A stretch of 64,000 bases of DNA from Verrucomicrobiia bacterium (GCA_030432235.1 JAUIHT010000007.1:237782-301781); one strand, 5' to 3'. Positions 8,920-18,702 are shown, numbered from the stretch's first letter. Program-made: numbers and translations. The notes: generated from the letters alone by a model not told the origin.

Positions 8920-10059
8920 ATGGCAAGCGTCTGGAGACACCCCAATTCCAAATACTGGACCGGCTGCTACACCGACGCCAACGGACGGCAGCTAAAACGG
9001 AGCACGAAGCTAACCGACAGGGCCAAGGCGCTCAAAATCGCCGAAGGCTGGGAGCAGGAGTACCGGAAAGTACAGGCCGAAGAACAAACGCGCAAGGTCT
9101 TCGCCGAGATCAGAAGGGAAATTCATGGAGAGAGCACCATCGACCAGTCCGTCGAAGACTTTCTCAAGGAATGGCTCGCCATTAAGCGTCACGAGATCAG
9201 CATCGCGACCTGGCGGAAGTATGACCAAGCGACCCGGGAGTTTTGCGAATGGCTAGGTGAAAAGAAGGACAAGGATTTGAGCATCGTCACACCTACGATC
9301 ATTCGGCGCTGGCGGGACTCTCTCGTTGAACGACTGTCCCCCATGACCGCGAATAACCTCGTAAAGTCACTGGGCGTGGCGTTCTCACACGCCGAGTCCA
9401 GCGAACAAATCGAACGGAATCCCGTCTCCAAGGTCAAAACTGTTAAACAAGAAACGGTTACGCGCCCGACGTTCTCGCTCGCTCAGATAAAAGACATGCT
9501 GAAGGCCACCGAAGGGGAATGGCACGGGATTATCCTCGCCGGACTCTACACCGGGCAGCGACTTCGAGACATCTCGACCCTCAAATGGTCCTCTGTCGAT
9601 TTAAACGAGAAGCAACTCTCAATAACCACCAGCAAGACCAAGCGCAGGGTCAATATTCCCATCGCGGTCCCGCTGCTAAAATACCTCCAGGAACTCCCCT
9701 CTCCCATTGAACCAAGCCTTCCCGTCTTCCCGGAGGCATGTAAAACCGTGGACGAACAGGACCGTACCAGTACACTGAGTAATAAGTTTCACAACATCAT
9801 GGTTACTGCTGGGATAACAGAGAAGCGCTCAAAGGCCAACACCGGGAGAGGACATTCAACTCGCAGGGAAAGAGGTGGCCTAAGCTTCCACTGCTTGCGC
9901 CACACCGCCACCTCCTTGCTCAAGAATGCTGGGGTCTCCGAAGCAGTTGCCATGGATATCATCGGCCACGACTCCGCTGCCATCAGTGCCCACTACACCC
10001 ACATTGAGGATGAAGCTAAACGCCGGGCCATCGACAAGCTGCCGGATGTCAGTCTTTAA
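8920..10059 (+). CDS. int: Tyrosine recombinase (phage-type integrase)
   Basis: 379 residues. N-terminal region with an Arm-binding-like start (RHPNSKYWTGCYTDANGRQL), a SAM-like core-binding domain at about 75-165, and a catalytic domain at 175-370. Active-site residues are visible: Arg214 (TGQRLRD), His324 and Arg327 (HCLRHTA), His350 (IIGHDS) and nucleophile Tyr359 (AHYTHI), with a Lys in the beta hairpin (SKTKRRVNIP). The set is complete, so the protein could be active. It lies 107 bp inside attL and reads into the island. No excisionase was recognised. Confidence 0.93.
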   Translation: MASVWRHPNSKYWTGCYTDANGRQLKRSTKLTDRAKALKIAEGWEQEYRKVQAEEQTRKVFAEIRREIHGESTIDQSVEDFLKEWLAIKRHEISIATWRKYDQATREFCEWLGEKKDKDLSIVTPTIIRRWRDSLVERLSPMTANNLVKSLGVAFSHAESSEQIERNPVSKVKTVKQETVTRPTFSLAQIKDMLKATEGEWHGIILAGLYTGQRLRDISTLKWSSVDLNEKQLSITTSKTKRRVNIPIAVPLLKYLQELPSPIEPSLPVFPEACKTVDEQDRTSTLSNKFHNIMVTAGITEKRSKANTGRGHSTRRERGGLSFHCLRHTATSLLKNAGVSEAVAMDIIGHDSAAISAHYTHIEDEAKRRAIDKLPDVSL

Positions 10060-10552
10060 AACAATCATTTGCCATCTTGGCATGAAGGTTTTGAGCGAGT
10101 GACCTGCTGCGTTCTACTGATCCAAGTAGATTTTTCGGATGGGCTGGTTGGACCGGGTCGATGTTGTTGCAGATGCAGTTCCTTGGGCTATCGGCCTACT
10201 GCCGAGTGCGCCAGTGAACGGTACAGTCTAATTGTATATTACTCGAGGCGGTATTGTTCAAGCTTTTCACTAGCCTCGGTTAAGGAGGAGAAGATATTGA
10301 AGTCACGGAGCTTCTCAATGTCGAAGGGATTGGTGGAGCTTTTGCAGTTTACCCGGCCCATCATCCCCGAACTGATCGTTTCACTCCAGCCGAAATGCAG
10401 AAGTACGTAATCGGCGATGGTAACGAAGATCAGACACGCACATACTTCCGACTGTAAACTGACAGAAACAATACGACGGAAACAGGTATAAAGGTAATCA
10501 GCTAATCTATTGCATGCGTATAAAATCAAGTCTCGAAAAAGAATTCCTGTTC

Positions 10553-10880
10553 TCCTGCCCCCAGGCCTCCTGAGCCGATCGATTTGTCGCCACAGGTCAA
10601 ACACGGTCCGGGCACTGAGGCCAACTGCCTCATCCATGGCGTAACGAATGACCGCTCTCATTTCGCCGATCTCATCGACCGGAGCACGGTCTGGCTCCTT
10701 GGTAAATCACTTCGGAGGTAACCCGTCTGCAGAGACACCCTCTTGGCGCTTACCGTCCACTTCGACGGTAAGAAAAACAAGTACATGAGGCAACCCAGTC
10801 ATCGTGGCGATGCCATAGCGAAACGGCATCCGGGTATGGGTCACGATCTCAGCGATATCGGCCTTGAGTATCCGGATCAT
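10553..10880 (-). pseudogene. Truncated enolase-superfamily gene with internal stop
   Basis: ATG at 10880 begins an N-terminal capping-domain sequence of the mandelate racemase/muconate lactonising type (MPFRYGIATMTGLPHVLV). The frame meets TGA at 10707-10709 where PPKW is expected, then continues in the same frame with matching family sequence (FTKEPD, VIRYAMDEA, TVFDLW) to about 10553. After that similarity stops; the same frame runs to 10239 (SSGMMGRVNC, NPFDIEKLRDF) without recognisable enolase barrel motifs. The catalytic barrel is therefore missing. It lies 100 bp downstream of the GHL6-like gene on the same strand, so it was probably the last gene of that operon before truncation near the integrase end. 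Confidence 0.65.
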
Positions 10881-10980
10881 CGATACGCCTTTCCTTCCTG
10901 GGCTTTTATCCGTCGAAGTTCCATCTCTGTGACTTTGCGCCAAAAGTCGTTCTGTTTCGTGCCTCAGGTGTACTTAACTC

Positions 10981-13143
10981 TCAATAAGTCAAAGCTATCA
11001 TTTGATGATGTTCCATTTTCGGAACGGTCACACTAGTGGCATGTCCTTGCGTAGTATATGAGAGGGGTAAACCTTCAGGTTCGAGCCGTACGCTCAGGAT
11101 GCGGCTCTCTAGTTTAAGCTCGATACCCACATCGTGCAGCGGCACGCACTCCTCGATAACTTCGTAACTCTGACGGCACCCGGCAACATCTTCATTGGGG
11201 GATTCCGGAGCCCCACCACGGTTAACCGTATGAGCATTGAGCAGGTGCAGCACATACCGTCGCTCCTCGACTTGGTGCATGAGCGTCACCCGCCCTGTGG
11301 AGGGTAGATTACGCAAGCGCAGGCTCTCGCCTCCATCCAGAAGCAAGCGCAGGGCCTTTCCAAGGTACTGGCGCAGAGTGACCTGACCAAACCAGCGGTA
11401 GATGGAAAAGACCGGATGAGCTAGATACATGATCTGGCCGTGACGCACTCCGCAGGAGAAGCCGGAGGGGTCTGGTCGTGCCGGGGTGTGCTGGTGACTG
11501 CAGAAATGGTTCCACTGGCGGTTAAAATACGGATCGTAAACCTCCCCGAGCGACTCCCCTTCGGTGATACTCAGGCGACGGCCACGCTTATACATGACCA
11601 TGGGTTGCGCGACGAAGTCTGGACGCAATCCCGAAACCGGCAGGATATAGTCCGGTTGGAACTCAGAAGGATTGCCAATCTGCGCACCAATGTCAAAGAG
11701 CATGCCACGCTCGGGATCGATACCACTGTCCCCGGTTAGCAAGAGCTTACCCCCGCCGGTCAGGTAAGCGTTCAGCTTTTCATGTAAAGCTTCATTCACC
11801 GCAATGTCGTCGGGGAGCACCAGAACGCGGTACGCGGCAAAGTCCATCTCGGGGTCGATCACATCAAAGAGAAAGTGCTCCTCAAGTAGCACACGGGCCG
11901 CTCCGGTGTCCGCAGGATTGTCTCTCTGGCGTGCGAGATAAGCCTCTACCGGCTTAATGGAAGTGCTGCTGAGCAGAGCCACGTCGGCCACATTTTTCGC
12001 TCCCTCAACAAAAGGCTCTTTTTGAGCCACCTCGCGGTAAGCTTCCCCAATAATGTCGTAGGTGCTGCTGTCCAGTTGCCCCGTAGGGTTTAACTGGTCT
12101 CCGATACTGCACTTGGAGCCCATGGCCAGCATCGCGCAACATTCATAGCGCAGTGCATTCGGATGTTTGTAGCCGCCAAATTCACCCCAGGTGGAGTGAA
12201 ACTTGCCGGTCATGCCGAGGAAATCCTTATCCAGTAAGTGAGCGTACTTCGCCACAAAGGGAAAATGGTCATAGCCCCATCCCCCCGTCGGTAGGCTTTC
12301 CAGCTCGAAGTGCGTGTAGTAGGGAGAAAAGTCATGGAAGCCCGGTGGCAGGAATGGGCTGTTGTGAAACACAGGCATATCCGGCTGTAGGTCATGCACC
12401 GCCGCCGTGGACCACCGGTAATATTTCATGAGGGCATCCAGACGGCTCCTATCCCTGTCGGCCGGCTTCTGAGGATCGAGACCATGTTCTTCCATGTAGC
12501 GGAGAGCCCATGTTGAACAGTCCTCCCCCTGATCCACAATATCCAGAAAAATCCCACTTGCGTGCGGGAAGAGAGTCACCACCTCCTGGATTTGCTCGCA
12601 CAGATAGTCCAGATACGGGGAGTGAAAGCTGAGCATTCTGAACCCGGCTTGAAGGTTCGAACTCTCCCAGCCGCCCAGCCGCCCCTGTGCATCGATCACA
12701 CGCCACTCCGGGTGCTCTTCGGCGGCGAGATTGTGAATGCCACCCGTCATGTAAATGGGAACATTAATGTCGAGCTCCTTACAGACCTCAAACTGGGCGC
12801 GCAGTAGGTCAAAAGACAAGCCGGGGTGGCGACGGCCCACTTTCGTGTCATAGTAACTCCAACCATGGTGACAGGTGGCGAACAAGGTAATGCTATTCAC
12901 CGCAGCTCGTTTGAGTGTTTCCTGAAAGGTCTTTTTATCAAAACGACTTCCGATGCCTCCGATGGCACCCGAGGTATGGAAGTCGAGATGGACCTGCCGG
13001 AACCGGAGCCGATGAGGCACGACTGAGTCGGAGCGCTCAGCACTTGAGATGGCAGGCACGCGACCAAGCTTTTCACCACGGACAGGTTGCCGGGAGGAAC
13101 GGTCTACAGTGCGGCAATCGGAAATATCCAGATTCGCGGACAT
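10981..13143 (-). CDS. GHL6-like putative glycoside hydrolase with beta-galactosidase trimerisation-like domain
   Basis: 720 residues, no signal peptide. Residues ~45-380 form a TIM-barrel domain like the hypothetical glycosyl hydrolase 6 family: RFRQVHLDFHTSG near the start, GIFLDIVDQG on a central strand and HSTWGEFGGYKHPNAL later. Residues ~400-580 resemble the flavodoxin-like trimerisation domain of GH42 beta-galactosidases (VLVLPDDIAVNEALHEKL, GGKLLLTGDSG). The C-terminus is a beta domain. The substrate cannot be told; the cytoplasmic location and co-transcription with oxidoreductases and an enolase-superfamily dehydratase suggest hydrolysis of an imported oligosaccharide or glycoside. 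It starts 9 bp after the upstream oxidoreductase stop. Confidence 0.75.
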   Translation of the reverse strand: MSANLDISDCRTVDRSSRQPVRGEKLGRVPAISSAERSDSVVPHRLRFRQVHLDFHTSGAIGGIGSRFDKKTFQETLKRAAVNSITLFATCHHGWSYYDTKVGRRHPGLSFDLLRAQFEVCKELDINVPIYMTGGIHNLAAEEHPEWRVIDAQGRLGGWESSNLQAGFRMLSFHSPYLDYLCEQIQEVVTLFPHASGIFLDIVDQGEDCSTWALRYMEEHGLDPQKPADRDRSRLDALMKYYRWSTAAVHDLQPDMPVFHNSPFLPPGFHDFSPYYTHFELESLPTGGWGYDHFPFVAKYAHLLDKDFLGMTGKFHSTWGEFGGYKHPNALRYECCAMLAMGSKCSIGDQLNPTGQLDSSTYDIIGEAYREVAQKEPFVEGAKNVADVALLSSTSIKPVEAYLARQRDNPADTGAARVLLEEHFLFDVIDPEMDFAAYRVLVLPDDIAVNEALHEKLNAYLTGGGKLLLTGDSGIDPERGMLFDIGAQIGNPSEFQPDYILPVSGLRPDFVAQPMVMYKRGRRLSITEGESLGEVYDPYFNRQWNHFCSHQHTPARPDPSGFSCGVRHGQIMYLAHPVFSIYRWFGQVTLRQYLGKALRLLLDGGESLRLRNLPSTGRVTLMHQVEERRYVLHLLNAHTVNRGGAPESPNEDVAGCRQSYEVIEECVPLHDVGIELKLESRILSVRLEPEGLPLSYTTQGHATSVTVPKMEHHQMIALTY

Positions 13144-13152
13144 CAGAAAAAG

Positions 13153-14163
13153 TTAGGGAAGGACGATGGCCTGCTCCTCGGCCTGAATACTCAGTTCGGC
13201 TGTCATGAATGCATGTTCCTGCGTCATCGCGGTCTCAGTACGATTTCGGATGTCGTTGAGCAGGTTCGAGCCAAAGGTCAGGGGCACATCCTCGGTCGGA
13301 ATGTAGTGGGTCCCCTTGCCATCGACCAGAAACAGATGCGGCTTACCGGGGCGACCAGCGATGTCGCAAATCAGGCGAATCTCGATGTAGCCTTCGGTGC
13401 CCAGAATCATCAGGCGCTCGTCGCCGTAAACGGGCAACCCATCCGGGGTAAGCCAATCGACACGGAAGTAGCCCGTGCATTTGTCCCCCACCAACATAGT
13501 CTCACCAAAATCCTCCAGCCCCGGGTGATCGGGATTGGCGATGTTACGGACATGGGAGCGGACGACTGAAGCGGTTTTCGTACCGGTAAAGTACAGGAAC
13601 TGGTCAGCCTGGTGAGAGCCGATATCGACGAGGATACCGCCGTACTTGTCCTTTTCATAGAACCAATCGGGGCGGTTAACGCCCAAGCGGTGTGGACCGA
13701 GGCCGAGCGTCTGCACCACATGCCCGATGGCCCCGGCGTGGACCAGATCACCAGCCTTTTGCACGGCCCGATTGCCAAAACGCACCGAGTAATATATCGA
13801 AAAAATCTGAGCGGTTTCACGCTGGGCCTGTCGAACCTCATCGAGCTGCGCTCGTGTGGTGATGGCGGGCTTGTCCGCCAAGAAATCCTTCCCGTGCCGC
13901 ATGACACGTGCCCCCAATGGAGCACGCTCAGAAGCGATGGAGGCCGAGGCCACCAGTTGAATACTGGTGTCCTCAAGAATTTCATCCTCGGTGGCAACAC
14001 GCTTGGCCTGCGGGAAATTATCGGAAAAGGTCTTGGCGAGATCATCCTCAGGCGCGTAGTACGCGACAAATTCCGCACCAGCCTCCAGCAGGAGCGCCAC
14101 ATGAGCATAGATGTGGCCGTGATTGATTCCGATAACGGCGAATCGAATGGGTTCTTGAGTCAT
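13153..14163 (-). CDS. Gfo/Idh/MocA-family oxidoreductase
   Basis: 336 residues. N-terminal Rossmann region (IRFAVIGINHGHIY) has GINHGH instead of GxGxxG, followed by the DKPAITT segment, in the position of the family's EKP motif. The C-terminal domain has GGILVDIGSHQADQFLYF with the conserved Asp and His positions. The family uses NAD(P) to oxidise or reduce sugars, sugar acids or inositols. It sits 9 bp after the enolase-superfamily gene stop and 9 bp before the GHL6-like gene, clearly one operon. Confidence 0.88.
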   Translation of the reverse strand: MTQEPIRFAVIGINHGHIYAHVALLLEAGAEFVAYYAPEDDLAKTFSDNFPQAKRVATEDEILEDTSIQLVASASIASERAPLGARVMRHGKDFLADKPAITTRAQLDEVRQAQRETAQIFSIYYSVRFGNRAVQKAGDLVHAGAIGHVVQTLGLGPHRLGVNRPDWFYEKDKYGGILVDIGSHQADQFLYFTGTKTASVVRSHVRNIANPDHPGLEDFGETMLVGDKCTGYFRVDWLTPDGLPVYGDERLMILGTEGYIEIRLICDIAGRPGKPHLFLVDGKGTHYIPTEDVPLTFGSNLLNDIRNRTETAMTQEHAFMTAELSIQAEEQAIVLP

Positions 14164-14172
14164 GATAAATTC

Positions 14173-15306
14173 CTAGAGGGTAAATTTCCTGAGTGCCTGC
14201 TCATCAGGTTCGACCCCGATGCCGGGAGCATCGCCCAGAAGGACACCTCCGTTTTGCTCCAATTCTGACTTGGCCGGAAACAATTCCGCCTCATCAATAA
14301 ACTGGCTTCCGTTGAGCGCACTGGGACCTGTCACACCATAGGCCGCAGCCACCTGCAGAGACGCCATCTTGGTCAGGAAGCAATCCGAAAGGCCGCTAAC
14401 CAAATAGGATAGACCCGCCGCACGGGCGATGGCCATTTGCCGCAGAGTCGTTGTAATACCTCCACTGCGAGGCAGTTTTATAACGAGATAGTCGACCAGT
14501 CCCTCGGCTGCAAATTGAAAGAAATCGCTGTCGCCGACACTGCTCTCGTCCACCGCTAAGGGAATCGACAAACGCTGACGCAGTCGGCGCATGCCAGGCA
14601 GTTGATCCGCAGCCAGTGGTTGCTCAAGGACATGGATACCCATCTCATGAAAAGCCTCGCCCACACGCACGGCCTCATGCAGGGAAAATCCCTGATTGCA
14701 GTCAGCCCACCGGAATGCGTCCTCCGGAGCAGCCTGGATCAGGGCCTCCGCACATGCGATATCAGTGGAGGCGGAAACGGCCGCCTTGAAATTGAAATGC
14801 CTATAGCCCAACTTCCGGCCGGACTCCACATCGTCCCGCATCGCCTCCGGGTCATGGGCGGTGCAGGTCCAGCTCAGAGGCATCGTGACAGAATCAACGG
14901 AGCCGCCGATCAAGCAGCGTAGCGGGACACCGGCGCTTTTCGCCCGCAGATCCCAGAAGGCGGTATCGAGCGCGGACCGCGCAATGGGATGACCAGGACT
15001 CGGCCCCCTGCCGATGATGGTATTCATCCGCTTTTCCAGCGTCTCCACCTCCCAGCAGGACAAACCCACGGCCGCAGGTGCTAAATAATCACGCAAGGTT
15101 GAAAGAACCGACTCGAAGGTTTCGTAGGACCAGCCGGGAACTGGTCGTGCCGCCCCCCACCCTGTGCGCCCCTGGTTGTCGGTGACCTTAACCAAGGCGT
15201 GCAGCGAGTTGTCACCCACCTTACCGGCCGATCCTGAAGCGAAGTTAAAAGGCCGTGTGACTGGCAGACCGATGGCGAAGACTTCGATGTTTCGAATCTT
15301 ATCCAT
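14173..15306 (-). CDS. Enolase-superfamily (mandelate racemase/muconate lactonising) enzyme
   Basis: 377 residues. A capping domain (1-130) is followed by an enolase barrel with metal ligands Asp202 (WADCNQG), Glu228 (LEQPL) and Asp253 (AVDESS), and acid/base lysines Lys174 (FNFKAAV) and Lys277 (VIKLPRSGG). The complete set predicts an active Mg-dependent enzyme abstracting an alpha-proton from a carboxylate: dehydration of a sugar acid, or racemisation/cycloisomerisation. Flanked on both sides by Gfo/Idh/MocA dehydrogenases in one operon, sugar-acid dehydratase is the likely role (inference). Confidence 0.88.
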   Translation of the reverse strand: MDKIRNIEVFAIGLPVTRPFNFASGSAGKVGDNSLHALVKVTDNQGRTGWGAARPVPGWSYETFESVLSTLRDYLAPAAVGLSCWEVETLEKRMNTIIGRGPSPGHPIARSALDTAFWDLRAKSAGVPLRCLIGGSVDSVTMPLSWTCTAHDPEAMRDDVESGRKLGYRHFNFKAAVSASTDIACAEALIQAAPEDAFRWADCNQGFSLHEAVRVGEAFHEMGIHVLEQPLAADQLPGMRRLRQRLSIPLAVDESSVGDSDFFQFAAEGLVDYLVIKLPRSGGITTTLRQMAIARAAGLSYLVSGLSDCFLTKMASLQVAAAYGVTGPSALNGSQFIDEAELFPAKSELEQNGGVLLGDAPGIGVEPDEQALRKFTL

Positions 15307-15312
15307 CGTCTA

Positions 15313-16407
15313 TTACCGCACCGTGTGGATACGTGGATCCATTCCGCAGATTTTGTCGTAGAACGGGTCGCCCTTACCGATAGACCCGGAGGTAACCCGC
15401 TCTCCGGTAAAGGCGGACTTGTAGAGAGCCGTCAGAAACTCGATCGTCTCCCGAGCCGCCTGACCGCTGGTGATAGGGCGCGCATTATTGTCCATATCCT
15501 CAACAAAGGATTTTATCTGCGAGCCGATATGGTTGAAGTTGTTGTCCGGGAACGAACGCAAGCGCTGGGCCAATTCCTTGTTTGCGCAAGGGTCGACCAA
15601 AGTGATGCGCCAATCCCGGTTGATGTACTCGTAGTGAAAGGGAACCTCAAGTGTGCCTTTCTGAAAGTCCAGGCGCAGGTAGGTCTCTTCCCGAGGGGAG
15701 AGCACACTGTTGATGATCGTGGCCATCGCCCCATTACGGAAACGAACCAACGCCATCGAAACATCCTCGACTTCAATGTTGCGATCCAGGGTTCCGACCT
15801 GGGCGGTGACATCCTCCCACGGGCCCATCAGGTAAAGGAACATATCCATGAGATGGATGCCGTGCCCCATAGTAGGGCCGCCCAACTCCGTGCTCCATTT
15901 GCCCCGCCAAGGCACATCATAATAAGCGTGGTCGCGGTACCATAGCGTATTGCAGATGCCCACCAACGGACGTCCGAGTGCGCCCTCTTCAATGATGCCC
16001 TTGAAGTGGCGGCAGGAAGCACCAAAGCGGTTCTGGAAATTGCTAGCGCAATACAACCCGGTCTCCTCCTCCACGGCTTGCACGCGATCGAGCTCATTCA
16101 GGGAGGCACACATAGGCTTTTGGCACAACACCCAGGTACCAGCCCGCAGACAGCGAATGCTTAACTCTGCATGCAGGTGCGGAGGTGTACAGATTTGGAC
16201 AAAGTCGGGCTTTTCCTTTTCCAAGAGCTCGTCGAGATCTGTGTAGGCTCCGGGAATGCCATAGTTGGCGCAAAAGTCCTTTACCTTGTTTGCATCAACG
16301 TCGAGGGCTGCGACCAGAGATACCCGTTCCGGGTTCATGCGGCACCCCTTGACGTGGGCGTTTGCAATCAAGCCAGTACCAATGATGGCTGTTTTATAGA
16401 TTTTCAT
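15313..16407 (-). CDS. Gfo/Idh/MocA-family oxidoreductase
   Basis: 364 residues from ATG 16407; an upstream in-frame start would add a poor 23-residue leader before the Rossmann fold, so I chose MKIYKTAIIGTG. GTGLIA is the dinucleotide-binding motif; CQKPMCAS is the EKP-type segment; GPTMGHGIHLMDMFLYL contains the conserved catalytic-domain His. First gene of the minus-strand operon (oxidoreductase, enolase, oxidoreductase, GHL6-like hydrolase). A perfect 12-bp palindrome at 16498-16509 lies 91 bp upstream. Confidence 0.9.
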   Translation of the reverse strand: MKIYKTAIIGTGLIANAHVKGCRMNPERVSLVAALDVDANKVKDFCANYGIPGAYTDLDELLEKEKPDFVQICTPPHLHAELSIRCLRAGTWVLCQKPMCASLNELDRVQAVEEETGLYCASNFQNRFGASCRHFKGIIEEGALGRPLVGICNTLWYRDHAYYDVPWRGKWSTELGGPTMGHGIHLMDMFLYLMGPWEDVTAQVGTLDRNIEVEDVSMALVRFRNGAMATIINSVLSPREETYLRLDFQKGTLEVPFHYEYINRDWRITLVDPCANKELAQRLRSFPDNNFNHIGSQIKSFVEDMDNNARPITSGQAARETIEFLTALYKSAFTGERVTSGSIGKGDPFYDKICGMDPRIHTVR

Positions 16408-16497
16408 GAAAAAACGACAGTGGAGACTCCAGTTCGGACATAGAGGTCGAGGAGTTGATGAAGCCGCATGCTCCACCAGCCCAGAATACCTTCCTGA

Positions 16498-16509
16498 TTT
16501 ACCGGTAAA
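16498..16509. promoter_or_regulatory. Perfect palindrome TTTACCGGTAAA, candidate LacI operator
   Basis: A 12-bp perfect dyad with central CG, the hallmark of LacI/GalR-family operators. It lies between the PEP-CTERM stop (16522) and the first oxidoreductase start (16407) on the minus strand. The only LacI regulator in this part of the island is 1 kb away (17524). Function inferred from symmetry and location. Confidence 0.5.
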
Positions 16510-16521
16510 AGTCGCGTCTCG

Positions 16522-17316
16522 TTAGCACCCAAGTGCCTTGCGGCGGCAAACGTACACCAGGACAACCAAGGTTGCGGCGATAGCCGCAGTAGCAGCAGGC
16601 TCGGGGATGGGTGAGACGCTGAATTCGCTATACTGAATCGTCTGACTGGACAGTCGCAGTCCGACTTGCCCTTGCAGCACCGGAGAGGTGGTATCCGTTG
16701 CAGTCACTGAGGCGATAGATGTCGTATGGGTGAAATCCCAAAGTGTCAGCGTAAAGTCGACGGCGGAGGCCCCATCGTTCTCGACTATAAGCTCTACCAG
16801 ATAATCCGTGTTCGTGCTCAGAGAAAGCCCAGTGACGGTTTCGCTGGCGAGGACCGTGCCAACCGTGTTGGCGTACGGGTCGGAGTTCGAATCATAGATG
16901 CGAAGCAAAGCGCTGCTCGAGCTAGAGAGACTGAAGTAGCCTAGGTAGCCAGACCTATAGTTATCACTTACGTGAGCCCAAGTACTCATGGAAAGACCGT
17001 AGATGTTCTGCTGATATAAAGAACTGACAGCAACATTTGTATAGGCGTTATCAGCACGCGAACCGCCACTGCCACCTGTAGCCGAAGTGTCAAAAATAAC
17101 ACTCTGAGTACCAGCACCAGTCTTTAGGAGGTAGCCGCCACCTTCGCCATCGCTTTGCCAAGCCAAAGTCGCACTGGAACTGGGCATGGTAACGAAATTG
17201 CCGGTGTATGACTCCTCATTGGGGAAGTCGGTCGAGAATGCAACCTGCGCATGGCTGGCAGCCATAGGCACAAACAGGAGGGCCAGAGACAGCGTGGGTG
17301 TGAGCTTTTGGGTCAT
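16522..17316 (-). CDS. PEP-CTERM sorting domain protein
   Basis: 264 residues. Signal peptide 1-23 (ending SHA), a beta-rich Ser/Thr-rich domain of LamG/choice-of-anchor style (25-230), then IPEPAATAAIAATLVVLVYVCRRKALG, the PEP-CTERM tripartite signal (here split for description: IPEP, hydrophobic helix, CRRK). It is divergent from the LacI regulator across an AT-rich 207-bp intergenic region and precedes the oxidoreductase operon on the same strand. Confidence 0.85.
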   Translation of the reverse strand: MTQKLTPTLSLALLFVPMAASHAQVAFSTDFPNEESYTGNFVTMPSSSATLAWQSDGEGGGYLLKTGAGTQSVIFDTSATGGSGGSRADNAYTNVAVSSLYQQNIYGLSMSTWAHVSDNYRSGYLGYFSLSSSSSALLRIYDSNSDPYANTVGTVLASETVTGLSLSTNTDYLVELIVENDGASAVDFTLTLWDFTHTTSIASVTATDTTSPVLQGQVGLRLSSQTIQYSEFSVSPIPEPAATAAIAATLVVLVYVCRRKALGC

Positions 17317-17480
17317 TATGTTAATGGGGTTAGGAGGGTTGGACTGGTAGTTTTTCGAATCCCAAAATGCGCCTATAACGCAGTTGAGTCAATATTTTTT
17401 ATTTTTATTTTCAAATCATATAAAAAGAACCATAAATATCTTTAATATAGGGTTTTATAAATTAACAATCGAATAGAGAA

Positions 17481-17500
17481 AGTACTTGCGTAAATACACT
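17481..17500. promoter_or_regulatory. Dyad GTAnTTnCGnAAnTAC, candidate operator in divergent intergenic region
   Basis: Inside the AT-rich 17317-17523 region shared by the PEP-CTERM gene (minus) and the LacI gene (plus), AGTACTTGCGTAAATACACT is an imperfect dyad about a central CG, 24-43 bp before the LacI start. It would suit autoregulation and control of the divergent gene. It differs in sequence from the 16498 palindrome, so it may not bind the same protein. Confidence 0.35.
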
Positions 17501-17523
17501 TTTTAGGCCATAAATCACACCCG

Positions 17524-18555
17524 ATGATTTCATTAAATAATATCGCGGAAATCTGCGGCGTATCCCTGGGTACCGTGTCCAAGGCAATCGGCGGCAAGCC
17601 GGGCGTTGGTGAAGCGACACGACGACGCATCCTCACCGTAGCGCAGCAGCACAACTATCGCCCAAACCGCCTCGTGCATTCAATCCAGAGGGGGCGCAGC
17701 ATGATGATTGGCGTCGCCTGCAATCGCTTTGATGACGAATTCGCCGGAGGCATGGTCACCGGTATCTTTGAAACGCTTTTCGAGGCAAACTACGACGCCA
17801 TGGTCATCTACTGGGACCGCAGCGTGCAAAAGGGCGTACATGTGCTCAACTCTCTGGCCGAGCGACGGGTCGACGGCATTCTCATGTTCCCCCCTGCCAG
17901 CTATCCGGAGGGCTCGTATCTGGATGATTTACGCTCCTTCCCCAATCCCATAATCGTACTCGACCAGGCATGGCCAGGCTGCGAGTACGACTTCATCGGC
18001 AGCCAGGACATTGAGGGAGCCCTCCTGGCAACTGAACACTTGATTGAACTGGGGCACCGCAGCATCGCCCACCTCGGGTGTCGGCACACCAGCACCGGAG
18101 AGGACCGCATGAAGGGATTCCAAAAGGCCATGATGCGCCATGGCATCGCCATCCATGAAAAGTGGGTACGCGACGCCTGGGAACCCCCCTTCGAAGATGC
18201 GTACAAAATAGCCCGTGAGATACTCGAGCAGCCCGAGCGACCCAGCGCCATTATGACTTTTAACGATATGGTCGCCTTGCAGACAATGGCGGCCGCGCAT
18301 GACCTGGGGCTAAGAGTGCCCACCGATTTGTCAGTCACCGGCTTCGGGGACCTTAGCATAGCTACCCCAGTGCGCCCGCAAATCACGACCGTCAAGCAGG
18401 ACCCCGAAGAGATAGGCCGCCGGGCGGCACAGAGGCTGATCGAGCGTATCGAAGCCAAAAGCGAAGACCAACCGCGGCCCAAGCTTATACAAGACCGCCT
18501 ACCAACGCGTCTGGTTGTACGTCAATCAACGGCTCCTTGCCAGTCCGCTCAGTAA
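17524..18555 (+). CDS. LacI-family transcriptional regulator
   Basis: 343 residues. The helix-turn-helix is at the extreme N-terminus (SLNNIAEICGVSLGTVSKAI, then VGEATRRRILTVAQQHNYRPN), followed by a periplasmic-binding-protein-like effector domain (about 60-335) with LATEHLIELGHRSIAHLG and SVTGFGDLSIATPVRPQITT. It starts a plus-strand run with three secreted enzymes or binding proteins and is divergent from the PEP-CTERM gene and oxidoreductase operon; it probably responds to a sugar or sugar acid released by these. Confidence 0.93.
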   Translation: MISLNNIAEICGVSLGTVSKAIGGKPGVGEATRRRILTVAQQHNYRPNRLVHSIQRGRSMMIGVACNRFDDEFAGGMVTGIFETLFEANYDAMVIYWDRSVQKGVHVLNSLAERRVDGILMFPPASYPEGSYLDDLRSFPNPIIVLDQAWPGCEYDFIGSQDIEGALLATEHLIELGHRSIAHLGCRHTSTGEDRMKGFQKAMMRHGIAIHEKWVRDAWEPPFEDAYKIAREILEQPERPSAIMTFNDMVALQTMAAAHDLGLRVPTDLSVTGFGDLSIATPVRPQITTVKQDPEEIGRRAAQRLIERIEAKSEDQPRPKLIQDRLPTRLVVRQSTAPCQSAQ

Positions 18556-18702
18556 AACCAAGTTCCCCGACAAAAAACGGTTACCCTTCGACAGACAAGC
18601 ACAGCCTCATCGAGCCGAATGAGGCATTCGCCCACTCCGTGGCCTCCTTACCCATCCCATGACCTTGAGCGTTACCGCCAATCCTTAGCCTATCGCCTAC
18701 GT

